A stretch of DNA of 64,000 nt from Lumbricus terrestris (taxonomy: Eukaryota; Annelida; Clitellata; Crassiclitellata; Lumbricidae): assembly GCA_949752735.1 (NCBI GenBank), contig OX457041.1:27663400-27727399 (forward strand). The letters are read 5' to 3'. Within the stretch, counting starts at the first letter, position 1. Every line of letters starts with the position of its first letter. Under the pieces are notes generated by a model that made no database searches, was not told where the DNA came from, and saw only the letters and a list, made by a program, of their open reading frames with translations. Positions 22,901 to 35,554 of this stretch are shown piece by piece. The translations under genes and the position numbers were made by a program.

Positions 22901-25900
22901 AAATATGTGCCATGTACAAAGAACAGAAATTTGAATAGAAATAGGAATCATTTTCAGAACATAAAATTTATTACCCTGTAATATTGCAATATATTGTCTG
23001 TGTAAGTGAGACAATCTGAAGAATCTGACAGTCTGAGAGATGCCAAGAATGATAATATTCAACCATGGAATCTTTGCTATGCTCTGTTCAACTTCCAGCC
23101 TTCAAATGGTTTACTTTGATGAAGTTTCAGTTGGTGCAGTGTTTGTTAAGTTTAATTTCCATGAAAAGGCGTATATTGCACATGTTAGCTGGGAGAAGGA
23201 TGATAGTTCACGTTGGGAGTCTTATTTAAGATGAAAATACCGAGGCAAATCAATGAGCATGGTGCAGGGCAAAAGTTGTATGAGGGAAAACACTTGCTGT
23301 CAAGAATTCCAGCAATTGACAATACAGCAATTAGTAAAAGATAAAAATAATTAAATCTGAATCTAAGACAAAGAGCACCAGACCTTGCCAGTGGTTTGAC
23401 TTGGAGAATAGTTACATCTTTTGATGCTACAGCCAACAGATCGTATGATCGGCCGAGGTTCGGAGCAAAAGCGACATCCCGAACTGGAGCATTTAAGGAG
23501 CCGATGCTTTCAGCCTTTGTCCAACTCCTACAACAGACGCAGAAAAACCCTGAAGGTGACCAATATTTTGCCCAACCTCATCATGCCATTGCAAGTGCAA
23601 GGCCAACATAGAGCAATAACTTTACAACCAAGTTAACAAGGGTCCTACTGGACCAGAAATCTTGAAATATATCTAATTCTGTTTTTGTAGATATTTGAAC
23701 TACACCTCTGACTTATGGGCTTGCCAAGTCCAGCACACCACTAGGTTCAGACAAGTGAAATCCAAACTAATGTAAGACTGTCATTTCATTGCGGTTCTCA
23801 TGAAATCTACCGATTTAAAGCAAGTTTAATTTGATAGGCTGAAACTAAGGAAAATGAAGTCACTAACACTTCAAAGTTTAGACAGACTTAGATCCTCCAT
23901 TGCTGTCTCTGCACAACCCACTGATATAACACAGCAATGTTGATAAGTTAATCGGGCAAAAGGTGCATCGTATTTATAACTTGATTTCCATTTAAGTGCT
24001 GGTGGCCCAGTGTTCCCAAAGCAGTGGGTGACCTAAGTTGGATCAGCCCTACACAGTTTGTAAATTATTACACCGAGCACTGAGCCGAATGGTACACCAA
24101 ATGAAACTGATATATGACCATCGTTGTTAATTCGCTCATCCAAAACGACTAAAGATAGTGCAAAGGCTGATTACCACTTCTCTAAAAAATTTATAACTTA
24201 TTATTTAGAAAAGAAGTTAACTTACTTTTACTTGTATTATAAAAAAGTACAAGAAACAAATTCTTTTAAGTATAGGTGAGACTGTTTATAAGTGAGACAC
24301 AGTTTAAAAGAAATCACAAAAATTCATTCATTAACTCAGACAGACAGACATGCAGCTAAGATTACAAGATATTTAAAGTGGTAACTGATGAAAACAAATT
24401 TAACAGGAGTTGCATTTAACTGCATGACAGCCTGCAAGACACCATCGTAGAATCGCCCTAGGTATTGAAAAGCAGAACAAACCTAATGAGGCTAATGAGC
24501 ATCGAACCCCCACCCTTCTGATCTTCGCACCCACGTGTAAACTTTCAGCCACATCCCAACCACTCGCAATATGAAGCCGTCTGTGTACCTTCAGAATGCC
24601 ATCTTTTTACAACATAATTGTATTGCAACCCAACGTTGAAATAAAAAGCATCATTGCAGCATGACGTCATTATAGCGCATCACCTTGAGTTGTCGTTATA
24701 TTCGTAGATGTAAACACCGGATGGAGAACTCAAACTGTCACTGCCAACAGCGATTGTAGGGGGGAACATTCTGAAACAATGCAACATCTTACAATAGATT
24801 TCTGCATCAAACATTATGCATGTCGGTATGTAAACTGTGTAATGTGCATGACTGCATGTATGCATCCAGTGATTCTAGTCACTTATATAGTGCTTTTCAG
24901 AACCTGAAAAGGGCCCTTGGATGCCTAACATATCCAGACAGTTCCAGGATAGCAAAAAGCATTGAATGCCCACAATGTCATGTATATAGTACGATGCTAA
25001 CAAGTCTCAACAGGTTAACAACAGCAAAATTATAAGATAAGATAAGAATATTCTTTAATATCTACCTGGTTTGCCAGAGACAGAAATGCTTTTATTATCT
25101 GAAGCAACAATATATTCAGCAACAGCTCCCTGATACATTCTGCTGCCATATCAGCTATATACACTGTGTCCCAATAAATCGGGGCCCCTTTTCAGCGGCG
25201 CCTGCAGGATTTTTTTCTTGCACGCACAGAAATTTTCGATGGAGGGGCGAACAGGCGAACAGGGAAAAATTTTCGTTAGGTCGCCGAAAAACTGATGACT
25301 TTTTTTTTTTTTTTTTTTTTTTTTTTAGTCGTCAACCTAGAATTTCCCAAAAACATACCTTTTCTATCCGCCGAAAAAACTGATGACCTTTTTTTTTATT
25401 CATCAACTTAGAATTTCCCAAAAACATACCTTTTCGGTCATCGCGCTGTACGCACTTACCTATGTGCGTACGTCTGCGGGCGCCGCTGCTGTACGCACTT
25501 GCGTAAGTGCGTACGCCTGCGGGCGCCGCTGCCCCTTTTTATATTGTGAATAAAACAGGCAAATCTTAATCGATTTTCAAAATATCAAAACTGTTTTTAT
25601 CCTGAGATAATTATCTTACACTGATTCAAATATGAAGTTTCTGGCATGAATATTGACGTCACAATTACGTCATTTGCATCAGATAATTCAAATGTTAAGT
25701 ACCGAGCACAACTTTTTCTACCAGCACGACGCTCCGACGAACCGGTCAAATAAATTTTTCTTAGAAGCTTTTTTAGACCGCTCATTCCTTGTCCGGAAAT
25801 TTTCGAATAGATTTTTTGCGCCGTAATGTTTATTTATTCGTAAGAATTTTATTACAATTTTGTCTTCTTGGCTGAACGCCATTCTCTAACGATTTTTGTT

Positions 25901-28900
25901 GACATTTGGTTTCGATATGTAAATTAATGACGTCATTATGACGTAATTTTTTAGTGAGGGCCGTTCATAAATTACCAATTTGTAGATAAATATCTCAGGA
26001 TAAAAACAGTTTTGAAATTTTGACAATCGATGAATATTTGCCAGTTTTATTCACATTATAAAAAGGGGCCCCGATTTATTGGGACACAGTGTATATAGAA
26101 CTTCATTCCGTATTCAGTGATTATCACATTGCATATAATTGTCAACACCGTTCACCTATTGAATGCAGTTAAAATCAATATGAAAAAGTTTATCTGTAAG
26201 TTGATAATGCTAAATCAACTGAAAAGGTTGCGACTCATTTTGATATACAATGCCACCAATGGAATCCTAATCATTTTTACCTGACAGCTGGCGTTATATT
26301 TAGAGCAACTCATCCATTTAGCTCAGATACAGGACAAAGAATGACTGATCTAAAAGACAAATTATATAGTCAGTAGGACATGATTATAAGTGCAGCATTA
26401 TGTATGTGTGTTTATGGTGTGATGTGAGTGTAATATAAGTTTATGTGCATGTGCATCAGTTCCTTACCTTGACTGACCCCATGAAAGACAGCTAAGTGAC
26501 ACTTTTGAAGCAATTTCGTGTTGAAGGGTCCATTGGCTGAGGTTCATGATGTCAGGCGCCTCATAAACACGGATGTTGCCATCAACGGAACACGTCGCCT
26601 GAAAAGGAAACCAAAAACCAAATGAACGCCAACCTATTCACTCATCGTTTAATTCAACCATCCACCCATCCACATATCAATCCACCCAGCAGCCATCCAT
26701 TCATTAATTTACAGAAACACCAATCCATCCAATAAGAATATCATGTATACAGTATACATAATCCAATCAACTCATCTAAAACCCAATTTATTGGGCTTGG
26801 CACATGCCAGAAGCTCGTCAAGATTGACCTGGACGTCCCTACCCAGGAGTTCCTGCAGTTTGCCTTCTCATCCTCTGTCTGGGACCTTCGTGTCACATTG
26901 GACCAAGAACTTACCTTTACATGGCATATCAACAATGGTGTCCTGTTCCTTAACGCTTTATCCCCACTTTTTTCTTGCCTTGACCGCTGCAGCACCTTCT
27001 ATGTGGGTCTTCTGGCAACTTGGGTTGGGTGCTTGGGTTGGGTAAATTGCACACAGCGGCACAGCCTATTGGTCACATCCTAAGATTCGACCATATCACT
27101 GAATATATGCAGGATGTCTTGCATCATCTTCCTTTGCCACAGAGGATCACTTACCAGATATCTTCCTTGGTTTGGCACTGTTTCACGGGTGTGGCCCTGT
27201 CTATTTACAGGAGCTTTGCTGCTCCACCCTAAGAGTCCAGCGCCATGGCTTTCTCCGCTCTTCTAAGTAGGCTAAGCTTCTTGTCCCCAGTTGCGCACTT
27301 CTATTATGCAGTGCTCACCGTGATGCTTCTGTCGCTGGCCCTGCGACCTGTATTGCCTAGACATCCTTAGATCACGTTAGAACTACTCTATTCTTAAGAC
27401 TGTTCTTCTCAACTGGTTGGGAGCGCTTCTGAGTGGATGGTCTGGAAGGGGTGCTATATAAATCTCCTAAATGAATGAATAAATGCTCAACTACCTAAAG
27501 CAACAATAAGAAATGATCAACAATGTTTATACACAGACTTCCTCAAGTGCAGAGACATAAAACATTAAAACTCACGAGTTTAAGACCAAGATGTTTCGGG
27601 GCGAACTTCACATCAACAATAGATGAACGGCTGTCAACCAGGTTGCCCCGCTTCACCCATTTACTCTCTTGACTAAAATCTGGAGCTGTCAACAAAAACA
27701 CGTTTAAACCTATTTGACCCATTCTCAAGCAAATTTCTTATTTACATGAGTTATCTAGCTTCAATAATATCATTTTTATTAACCACTTCATTGTTGCAAT
27801 ATATATATACCATCTAGTTATTACAAATATTGTAAACAAAATACTATATATAGTTAATATAAATATGTTGTTGCATGTCATGATACATGCCAAGTGCTGC
27901 CATTGGGAACAAACCCCTGACTGTGGCTTGCTTATCCTTCCATTCAACCCTGACCATTTTTCATAATTTACTCCTCCATTCTACCCTTTGCAGAGACACA
28001 TCCTCAGTGACCCATGCTCGCAATAATCGTGCTCAATAAGATAAATTTTATAAAAAAAATTAAAGCTTGGCTAAGCTAAATAAATTATATCTGTTTGGCT
28101 AAAACTCAAACAAAGCAAGCAGAGGCTAGTTACAACTCAGCCAAAAAAACCACATTCAACAGATCTATGTTTTTATATGGCTAACAAATGTTCAAGCTTA
28201 CGTAGTTCCTCCCAGATGCCAGTGGTGCGATCGTGGGAGCAGGTTGCAATTACTTGCCCAAATTCTGGATGCGCCCATGTGACACGCCAGATAATTCCAG
28301 TATGACACTAAAAATTAAAATTTCAGTTTATCATAGCTGCAACCAAGCTCAAATTAACATCAATGCATACTAATGAATATGTGCAAATATGCACACATGC
28401 ATGCGTGCATGTATCAGCGTATTGTTTTTAAGGTAATGACATTTTCAACGCAAAGATTTTTACCAGCCAAATCAAATTATCATGCCATGAACTCCATATC
28501 TGAAATTATATCTTGCTAGCTAAGCATTTAGGACTTTCACAAAGCGACTGAAATTAAGAACCTGGTGGAGTGGTGGTGCATGTGCAAAAAAAGAGAGCAA
28601 GATCAGCAGCCATTGCAGAGGGTGAGGACAGTTAGGTGCCCTTGTAACGGCTGTAGCGTGGCTGTGTTACAGTGCCATATAAATTGTAACAATTATAATT
28701 ATTCTTCTTTCCCTTCAGGCTAGAATTATTCCCTCTGGCAAGGGGTCAGTCACTCGGAACCTTCTCCTCCACTTGTCTCTGCTTCCGGTGCCTTCTTTCT
28801 TCAATTTGAGCAGCTTCAGGTCTTGTTGTATCACGTCCTCCCATCTTTTCTTCTGTCGGCCCCGACTGCGTCGACCATATACCTCCGCCTGCATGATTCT

Positions 28901-31168
28901 TTTGACACAGCTACCCTCCTCTTTTCTCAATTATTATTATTATTATTATTATCATGTATAAGCACAGCTGTTGCAGCAGAGGTTTCTCTGTTGGAAATTA
29001 AATCATCTGAGTAAGAGGCACAATCAGATAGCTTAGAAAAAGGACCATCACAGCAACTAAGTGTACCAAATACTATAAACGTCTAAAAAAGACAGCTACC
29101 AGAGCAAACAGTTATTTTCCTAGGAGGAATTCCACTGAAAGGAATTGAGTTCAGTCATCGCAAACTTGGGCATTTTACCGCGTGCATTTTATGGCACATG
29201 GGATCTAGGCAAATCAATGTGTGGCTTTTCAGAGAACAGTTCGCATTCAACAATGCCAGAGCACACAGAAGTCATTGCAACAATCCTTCTATCAAACGGT
29301 GGGGAATTATTTACATCAGTGTCACACATAATCCACTTGCAAAAAGCATTACCCAATTGTTTCTTTACAACTTCTATGAAAAAATAGTCCAGATCCTCGG
29401 ACTGGATTAATCTTTCTGGATCAATTAGGCAACAGTGGGAGTCAGAACAATCTGTATACAGGGATGCAAAAGACGTCATACCCACCCTAAGAGTGATGAA
29501 CAACTTAGCAGAGAAAGGAGTGGTTCTCATGCAGTTGGGACAGAAATGAAGCCCGGGTCGGATATCTGAACCTTTATCCTCAAATTGTATAGTCTCTAAG
29601 CAAGCCAGATAAACATCATCAGAGGGTCAGAAATTTCTCATAACTGTCTTAGATTATAAGAGGTATGCAAAATAATTTTAAAGTGAGAGTAATGAAAGAT
29701 GAACCTTCCATGATGCAGTACACTTCCATTCTCCATTGATAAAGTCCCATATCTACAAAATTCAAATAAAAGAGACTCTTTAAGTCTGGTATACACATAA
29801 AATTTCTTTTATGCAAGGTTCAGTTTTACAAGAAAAGTAAAACATGGTATGCATTGTGGAGTCTGTAGATACCCCAACGTTACCATGTCCACAACTCACT
29901 ACAAGATACATGTTGTTTAAAATATTAGCATAAATTTGCTAAACATATAAGTCAAGAATCTCATATTTCAATGTATACCACACAAGTTTAAGAAACCTTG
30001 GCAAAATCTTGTTTTCATGATAGCAGGAAAATGCGTCACACAAAGCCTGCTCTCATCAAAGACATGTCACAGACCGTCACCTGCTCCTTGTTTGCTCTCA
30101 CATCAATCATACCAACTACGTTCGTAGGAACCTCAGATCTTAAAGTCAAGAGGTTTCAAAGTAACGAAAGTGCATAGTCCACATGGTGCTGTGTCAAACC
30201 CTTTATCACCGCTCGGATTAGCTGTATTCGCTTCCTGTTTAATTCAAAATAAGATTTCAACTGCCCTGTTTGATCAATAAAGCCCTTACAACAAGCACTT
30301 CAACATATTTTCAACCACTACTATTTGCATATGTCTGAGATCTTCGGGTATGAGTCTTTTTGTTGAGCCTTATGCAGCAGGAACCCCCCAGAATGGAATC
30401 GCCTATCAATGTGGGGTGCGGCCCAAATCCCCGAAACCCGAATCCTCGAAACAATTATCGGCTGGATTCCCGACATCGATTTTCTAAATGCGACACATGC
30501 AACCTAATAATTTTAGCGTCATCAACAATACTAACAGTTCTATTAGTAGTTATCGGGGTAATCCCGAAGACTGCATGCTCGTTAACAAAACAATATGATT
30601 GCCAACGACGGAACTAAAATAGAGCGCAGTGACCCACTGATGTACATGGTCGACGACGAATCAACCGCGACTTCCGGTTTTGGTTTGACTTGTCTATATG
30701 TAAAAATATGCAGTAAATTGAACGAGAAAGTAACAAGATTTGGAAATGCAAAGTTTTAATATGTTCGTAGGCTAAACGTACAGAAATAATGGAAATATTA
30801 GGCCTGCTTCTATTGATTACTCACTTACTGACCGCTTTGCATTGTGGGATGCAGGTGATAGGTCGCTGCGTTCTATTTTAGCGCAGTCGTTGGCAACCAT
30901 ATTTTGCTTTGTATACGGGCATGCGGTCTTCGGGATTAAAGTTTTCGGGAGTTCGGTCATTTTCTATAAAACTGTTTACGGGAAATCGGGCCTTTGTTGT
31001 GCAAGTGTGCATTACGCTTACAAACACCTCCAAAACTTAGCAAACCAAATTCTCTACCTTGACAAATTGGTCGCATGAAGTGGTGGCCATGCGTTTGCCA
31101 TGGTAATCGTATGCAACGTCCTGGATAATATCCTTGTGGTCGGTGGCGATACTTTTTGCGTGAAGCAT
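19977..31168 (-). CDS. SEH1L: Nucleoporin SEH1 (SEC13-like WD40 protein), complete
   Basis: Ten minus-strand exons join in frame to 392 codons: 31058-31168, 29705-29752, 28202-28307, 27576-27685, 26468-26598, 24684-24770, 23384-23527, 21673-21751, 21198-21276, 19977-20260. The product starts '[17 protein letters not shown]' and shows the SEH1 WD40 blades: '[13 protein letters not shown]', '[19 protein letters not shown]', '[18 protein letters not shown]', '[13 protein letters not shown]' and '[15 protein letters not shown]'. By family, SEH1 is a six-bladed incomplete propeller. It pairs with NUP85 in the Y-complex of the nuclear pore and with MIOS in GATOR2, which signals amino acids to mTORC1. 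The human protein has 360 or 421 residues by isoform. The C-terminus (last ~75 residues) is Gly/Ser/Ala-rich with GF/FG pairs. All borders are GT-AG, but some donors are weak (GTTCAT at 29705, GTCTGG at 23384). Introns hold several transposons. The 5' UTR start is unknown; an inverted repeat lies 0.2-0.75 kb upstream. Confidence 0.96.
22034..22792. mobile_element. TA-flanked MITE with CCGTATATACTCGCG ends
   Basis: The ends CCGTATATACTCGCGTATAAG and its inverse at 22772-22792 are flanked by TA. The subterminal text repeats GCGTATAAGTCGA. It is non-coding apart from an A-run near 22190, and sits in the SEH1 intron between exons 7 and 8. Confidence 0.88.
25162..26091. mobile_element. TA-flanked MITE interrupted by a hAT MITE
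   Basis: The outer element has termini CACTGTGTCCCAATAAATC and its inverse, TA on both sides (25160-25161, 26092-26093), and about 100 bp of inverted arms (for example TATCCTGAGATAATTATCTT against the matching block near 25990). The left arm is broken by the 339-bp element at 25193-25531. It is in the SEH1 intron between exons 5 and 6. Confidence 0.9.
25193..25531. mobile_element. hAT-type MITE nested in another MITE
   Basis: It begins CAGCGGCGCCTGCAGG and ends CCTGCGGGCGCCGCTG, with an exact 8-bp duplication CCCCTTTT (25185-25192, 25532-25539). Inside are a poly-T run (about 25301-25326) and two near-identical blocks 'AATTTCCCAAAAACATACC'. Two tandem ends at the right, each carrying 'GTACGC..GGGCGCCGCTG', suggest a doubled terminus. 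Confidence 0.92.
26760..27490 (+). mobile_element. CR1/L2-like LINE fragment in SEH1 intron
   Basis: Reading across frames gives '[20 protein letters not shown]', '[14 protein letters not shown]', '[20 protein letters not shown]' and '[11 protein letters not shown]', the order seen in this LINE group. The end GGGGTGCTATATAAATC is followed by ATGAATGAATAAATG. It is antisense to SEH1, with deletions and stops. Confidence 0.85.
28690..28965 (-). mobile_element. Non-LTR retrotransposon C-terminus (RTE-like) in SEH1 intron
   Basis: The minus strand reads '[20 protein letters not shown]', '[16 protein letters not shown]', the C-terminal block of a reverse transcriptase. A (TTA)8-like tract at 28930-28953 borders it. 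It is in the sense direction of SEH1, in the intron between exons 2 and 3. Confidence 0.8.
29189..29530 (-). other. Open 113-codon stretch in SEH1 intron, unrecognised
   Basis: An uninterrupted minus-strand frame includes '[18 protein letters not shown]' and '[16 protein letters not shown]'. Its composition is protein-like but I recognise no family. It could be a transposon-derived ORF. No splice sites tie it to SEH1. Confidence 0.3.
30412..31000. repeat. Inverted repeat upstream of SEH1
   Basis: The block TAATCCCGAAGACTGCATGC..TTGCCAACGAC..AATAGAGCGCAG (about 30560-30625) recurs inverted at about 30865-30955. The outer parts also share CCGAAA/TTTCGG-rich text. A third, partial copy is at about 34690-34990. 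It lies just upstream of the SEH1 start codon (31168) and so probably overlaps the promoter region. Confidence 0.7.
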
Positions 31169-31818
31169 TCTGTCACTTTTAATTTTATGTGCACCAACAA
31201 ACTTTGAAAATATAAGTCAAACTTGAAAGATTTCCGGCCACCAAACTCCACCGGAAACGGAAAACATTAAAGATGTAATTCTAACGTTCATGATGCTCAT
31301 GCACTTTGTTTTTGTGCTCCATTCTACAACGCAACGACCAAATTTAGACAGGCAGATTAAAATAAATTCACCAGGTAACGATGCGACTGAAACACAACGA
31401 CAAGTTATCTTTCATCAGATTGATCCCCCCAAAAATCTTCAAAAAATTATTTCACAATCGAGATAGTCTTAGAACTTTTATTTTGAAATAATTGGGCTAT
31501 CGTTCAAATATGTGGGTTGAATTCTTCTAATAAATAAAATTTTATCATCTTAGTCAGTGTATATGGCGCATGCTTCAAGGTAGGTCTACAACAGTTCGAC
31601 GGTCTTTCAATGCGCTACGACGCCAGGCCTACGTGAAGAATAAGGATTCGGTGTTTCGCTTAGGCCTAGTAATTAGGCCTATCGCCAATCATTTGTATAC
31701 ATTTTAAATAAACGGGTGATGTCTGTAATATATAATAATCCTTTAGATTTTGAGTAATTGAAATGCTGAAGATGAATATTAGTGAAGATGGATGTCACAT
31801 TGATATTATTTTTACTGT

Positions 31819-33900
31819 GTTGATATCATGGTGTAAGAGGGGATGGTGTGCGCACTTGGCTGAAATTTATGGCTAAGGTCGCTAGATGGCGTAGCATGCA
31901 CCAATTGATGGACCTCGCCCATAAGCCTAGTGGAATTTCATGATATTGTATGGCATACATACCTATACTTCTTCACTGCATGTTTGTTCCTTAGTGCCAG
32001 TCTCATGGCTGGACGAAGGAGAAGGGTGACACAAATTATCTTTGCTATGTTCTGTTCCATTTGCTCTTTGTTTCCATTTCGCCTGTGTTCCATGTTCTCT
32101 GTGCCATGTAATGTTATGTGTTCACTGTTTCCCATGTTCCCTATGTCCTGTGACCCTGATGTTCCTATCGATGTTCCGTGTTCCCTTGTTCTCTGTGATG
32201 TGCCCTCTGTTCCCTGTTAATTGATGTTCCGTGTTCTCTGTGTTCCTTGTTCCCTGATGTTCCCTGTGATATACCAGGTTCCTTATGTTCCATGGGCCTT
32301 AATTGTTTATATCCTTTATGAACCACGGACCTTGTTGTTATTTCGCGCCCTTTGTTTTCTAATGTCGCAGGCGTTCAATGTCATGTTCCTTGTGTTCCCT
32401 GGTGTTCCTTGTTTCTTACGTTCCACAGCCCTTGCTACATATTCCGCGTTCCATATGTTCCTTAATATTTCTGATGTTTATCCTGATGATTCATGTTCCT
32501 TAATTATGTTTCGCGTTCCTTGTTCCTTAATGTTTCTGATGTTCCCTCAGGTGTTCCATGTTCCTTATGCTCCACGGTCTTTCTTGCGTGTTCCGCGTTT
32601 CGCATTTTTAATGCCTCTGAAGCTCCCACGATGTTCCTTGTTTCTTATGTTCCCCGATGTTCCTTGTGTTCCTCATTCCTTGTTGAACATTCCGGGTTCC
32701 TTGTTCCTTAATGTTTCTTGTGTTCCCTCTTATGTTCCCTGTTCCCTGCGTTCCACGGACCTTTTTGCGTGTTCCACATTCCGTGTTCTGTTTTCCAGTG
32801 ATGATCCATGTTCCTTGCGTTCCCTCATGTTCCTTGTGTTCCACATTCCTTGTTCCACATTCCGTGTTCCATTTATCTTAATGGTTCTGATCTTCCCTCT
32901 TATGTTCCATGTTCCTTGCGTTCCACGGACCTTTTTGCGTGTTCCACATTCCGTGTTCTGTTTTCCAGTGATGATCCATGTTCCTTGCGTTCCCTCATGT
33001 TCCTTGTGTTCCACATTCCTTGTTCCACATTCCGTGTTCCATTTATCTTAATGGTTCTGATCTTCCCTCTTATGTTCCATGTTCCTTGCGTTCCACAGAC
33101 CCTGTTGCGTGTTCCACATAAATTCCGTGTTCTTATATGTTTCTCATTTTCCCGTGATGTTCCAGGTTCCTTATGTTCCATGGTCCTTGTTGTATATTGC
33201 CTATGTTCCACGGCCCTTGTTGCTTGTTCCGCGTCTTTTGTTTTCTGATGTCTCTGGTGTTCCATGTGATGTTTCATGTTCCTTATGTTCCGTGATGTTC
33301 CCTGTTCTATGTGTTCCGCATTCCTTGTTCTTCACTGATTCTGTTTTTCCCTGAAGTTCCATGTTTCTTATGTCATTTGATGGTCCATGTTCCTTGTGTT
33401 CCAATTCCTTGTTGCACTTTCCATATTCCATGTTCCTTAATGTTTCCCCTTATGGTCCATGTTCCTTACGTTCTGCAGTTCTTGTGGCATGTTCCGTAAT
33501 GCATGCATGTTCCGTCTTCCTAGTCCTATATATTCTCTGAACAATGTTCTCTGTGATGCTTCATGTTCTTTACGTTCCACGCTCTTTGTTATATATTCGC
33601 TTAGGCCTATGTTCCCTGGTGTTCCGTATGACGTTCTATGTTCCCTGCAATGTTACCTGATCCTCATCGCTCCTTAGATTTTCCAAATGATACTCCCTGC
33701 TATGTTCCTGCCCTCTCCTTGTCCATATGTTCCATGTTTCGAACGTTTCTTATACTTCTTGCTCTATATATTGTATGCTGCCAACCATCAACTGGGGACA
33801 GCAGCGCCACCTGCTGAATTAAAATAAAAAGAGCCAAAAACAATGTATGGCCTGTATAAGAAGTGCGCACACCATCCCTTCTTACACCATGGTTGATATT
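31819..33900. mobile_element. Inverted-repeat-bounded element carrying TTCC minisatellite
   Basis: The left block GATATCATGGTGTAAGAGG/GGATGGTGTGCGCACTT (to 31857) pairs with the inverse at 33861-33900 (AAGTGCGCACACCATCCC..TTACACCATGGTTGATATT). Almost everything between 32042 and 33720 is a degenerate array (separate entry). This looks like a non-autonomous DNA element whose core expanded as a satellite. Target duplications were not resolved. Confidence 0.65.
32042..33720. repeat. Degenerate TGTTCC-type minisatellite
   Basis: TGTTCC/CGTTCC phrases recur every 9-15 bp throughout. A higher-order unit of about 162 bp is duplicated: the block with GGACCTTTTTGCGTGTTCC occurs near 32757 and again near 32927. 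The 276-codon frame over it ('FRVPCSLMFL' repeats) follows from the repeat lacking stops and is not a gene. Confidence 0.85.
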
Positions 33901-35554
33901 GAACAAGAATACGATTATAGTAAGGGAGGTGGAAATCAGCAGATACGCGATCAGAAAGTAGGAACTCGATTGAGTCGCAACCCCGAAGGTCAGTTTGACA
34001 GCCTTTCCGTCCCGTTAATGTACATTAAAACTGTTGAAATCAAAACCAAATTTGGCAAAATCTGAAGTAAATCATAAGGTTGAAACTTGAAAACACTCGG
34101 TGGGAAACGATGATAATGAATAACATAGCGACGCTTGCCTAAAATGCGTCATCAAATGTAGAATCTTGAAGGTAAGATACTATTTTGATTGACAAGTGGT
34201 GTTGTATATATGAGGTCGTTGGTTCGACCTAATCAGATCAACAATTTGTGCTAAGAATTAATTTTTCGGATGCTGAATTAGGAGAGGAACTGGTGGTAAA
34301 TATAGTTTGTAGTTTTACATACTGGTTAGATGCTGGAACTAGAAATTAATAACCTGCACAGTTTATAAAAATTGTTTATAGTTACTGCTCCATTCCATCC
34401 ACGGTGCTTAAGCCCACGAGACCGCGAAATATTTAACTACTTATTTCGTTAATTCTCTGCCTTGGATAAATTACCCAGAAGGAAGTTTTACAGTATGCAT
34501 TTTAGAATTAATCCTCTAGTAACCACTTTTGTCGGCATTGGACCGCGTTTTCCCCGCAGGGCTGCCAACTTTTGTTTTGGACATTCCAGGAAGCCCGCGG
34601 TTACTTGATTATAAATTCCATGCACCAATGTATCCTGTCCACGTCACTATATTTCAACGGATACTGTGTTGGCGTAGTGTATAATCCATGATCTAGTGAA
34701 AATAGTGGTAATCCAGAGAACTGCGTGCCTGGATACATGAGCAATATGGTTGCCAACGACTTTAGAAAAACAGAGCGCTGCGCATAGGCGCAACCACCCT
34801 ATGGGACCCACGGGACGCGTCCCCCAAACTTTTGAGTGGTCCCCTAACTTTATTATTATGGTCCCCCAACTTTTAGGACGTGATTCATTTGGTCCTCCCC
34901 CCAACTTTTAGGACGTGATTGCACCTATGGCGCTGCGACTTATGAGCCGTATCCCACGATGCAATGCGCTCAGTAAGTAAGTAATAAACGCGAGATCTCA
35001 GTAAAAGTGTCATGTTAATTATGAATGAGGAAAAAATATGCAGTAAGTAGGAGTAAATAGATAGTTCGAAAGTGAAGAAACCTGCTCTTCATAAACTGAT
35101 TAGGTGCTTTTGAAGTTATAAGATAATTTGCGTTTCGCACTTTGACCCAGTAATTTCGAGTGGATCTGAACGAAAGCTCACAGGACATGAAAGGCCTCTT
35201 CTGTCAAGAGAATTTCGATGATTTAATCTTCACCCATTTATGTTTTTTCTGGAATTTTGTGCTGTACTCTTAAAAAAACCTGATACTAAGTGCTAAGACC
35301 TACTTACTTAGAACTTGTGTTAATTTCTTGTTAATTGGGATGCGGCTTATAAGGTCGCAGCGCTACTGTAGTGATTTCTAGAATGAAGCCTTATGTCCTC
35401 ATAACACTACATTAGTAATTGTTGTTGCAATTCATAAATTTTGTGGAACCTACGCATGCGTATGTGCAAATAAGTTTCCCAAACCCTTACACTTACAATT
35501 TAAGTGAATTAACTAAAGTCATCTATAAAACATTTATTTTGCCATAGGCTATTT
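33901..35554. other. Intergenic, no gene recognised
   Basis: It holds a partial copy of the SEH1-upstream repeat (about 34690-34990), within which 'GGTCCCC..AACTTTT' is repeated three times (34820-34910). The rest is AT-rich unique-looking DNA. Confidence 0.4.

Noticed and set aside
23421..23636. Plus-strand ORFs over SEH1 exon 7
   Set aside because: Antisense shadow of the exon at 23384-23527.
32221..33051. 276-codon 'FRVPCSLMFL' frame
   Set aside because: It coincides with the TTCC minisatellite and its 162-bp duplication; the other frames and strand are also open.
34200..34240. Possible tRNA (GGTTCGACC near 34210)
   Set aside because: No acceptor stem, anticodon arm or matching D-arm could be paired around it; no tRNA was found in the window.
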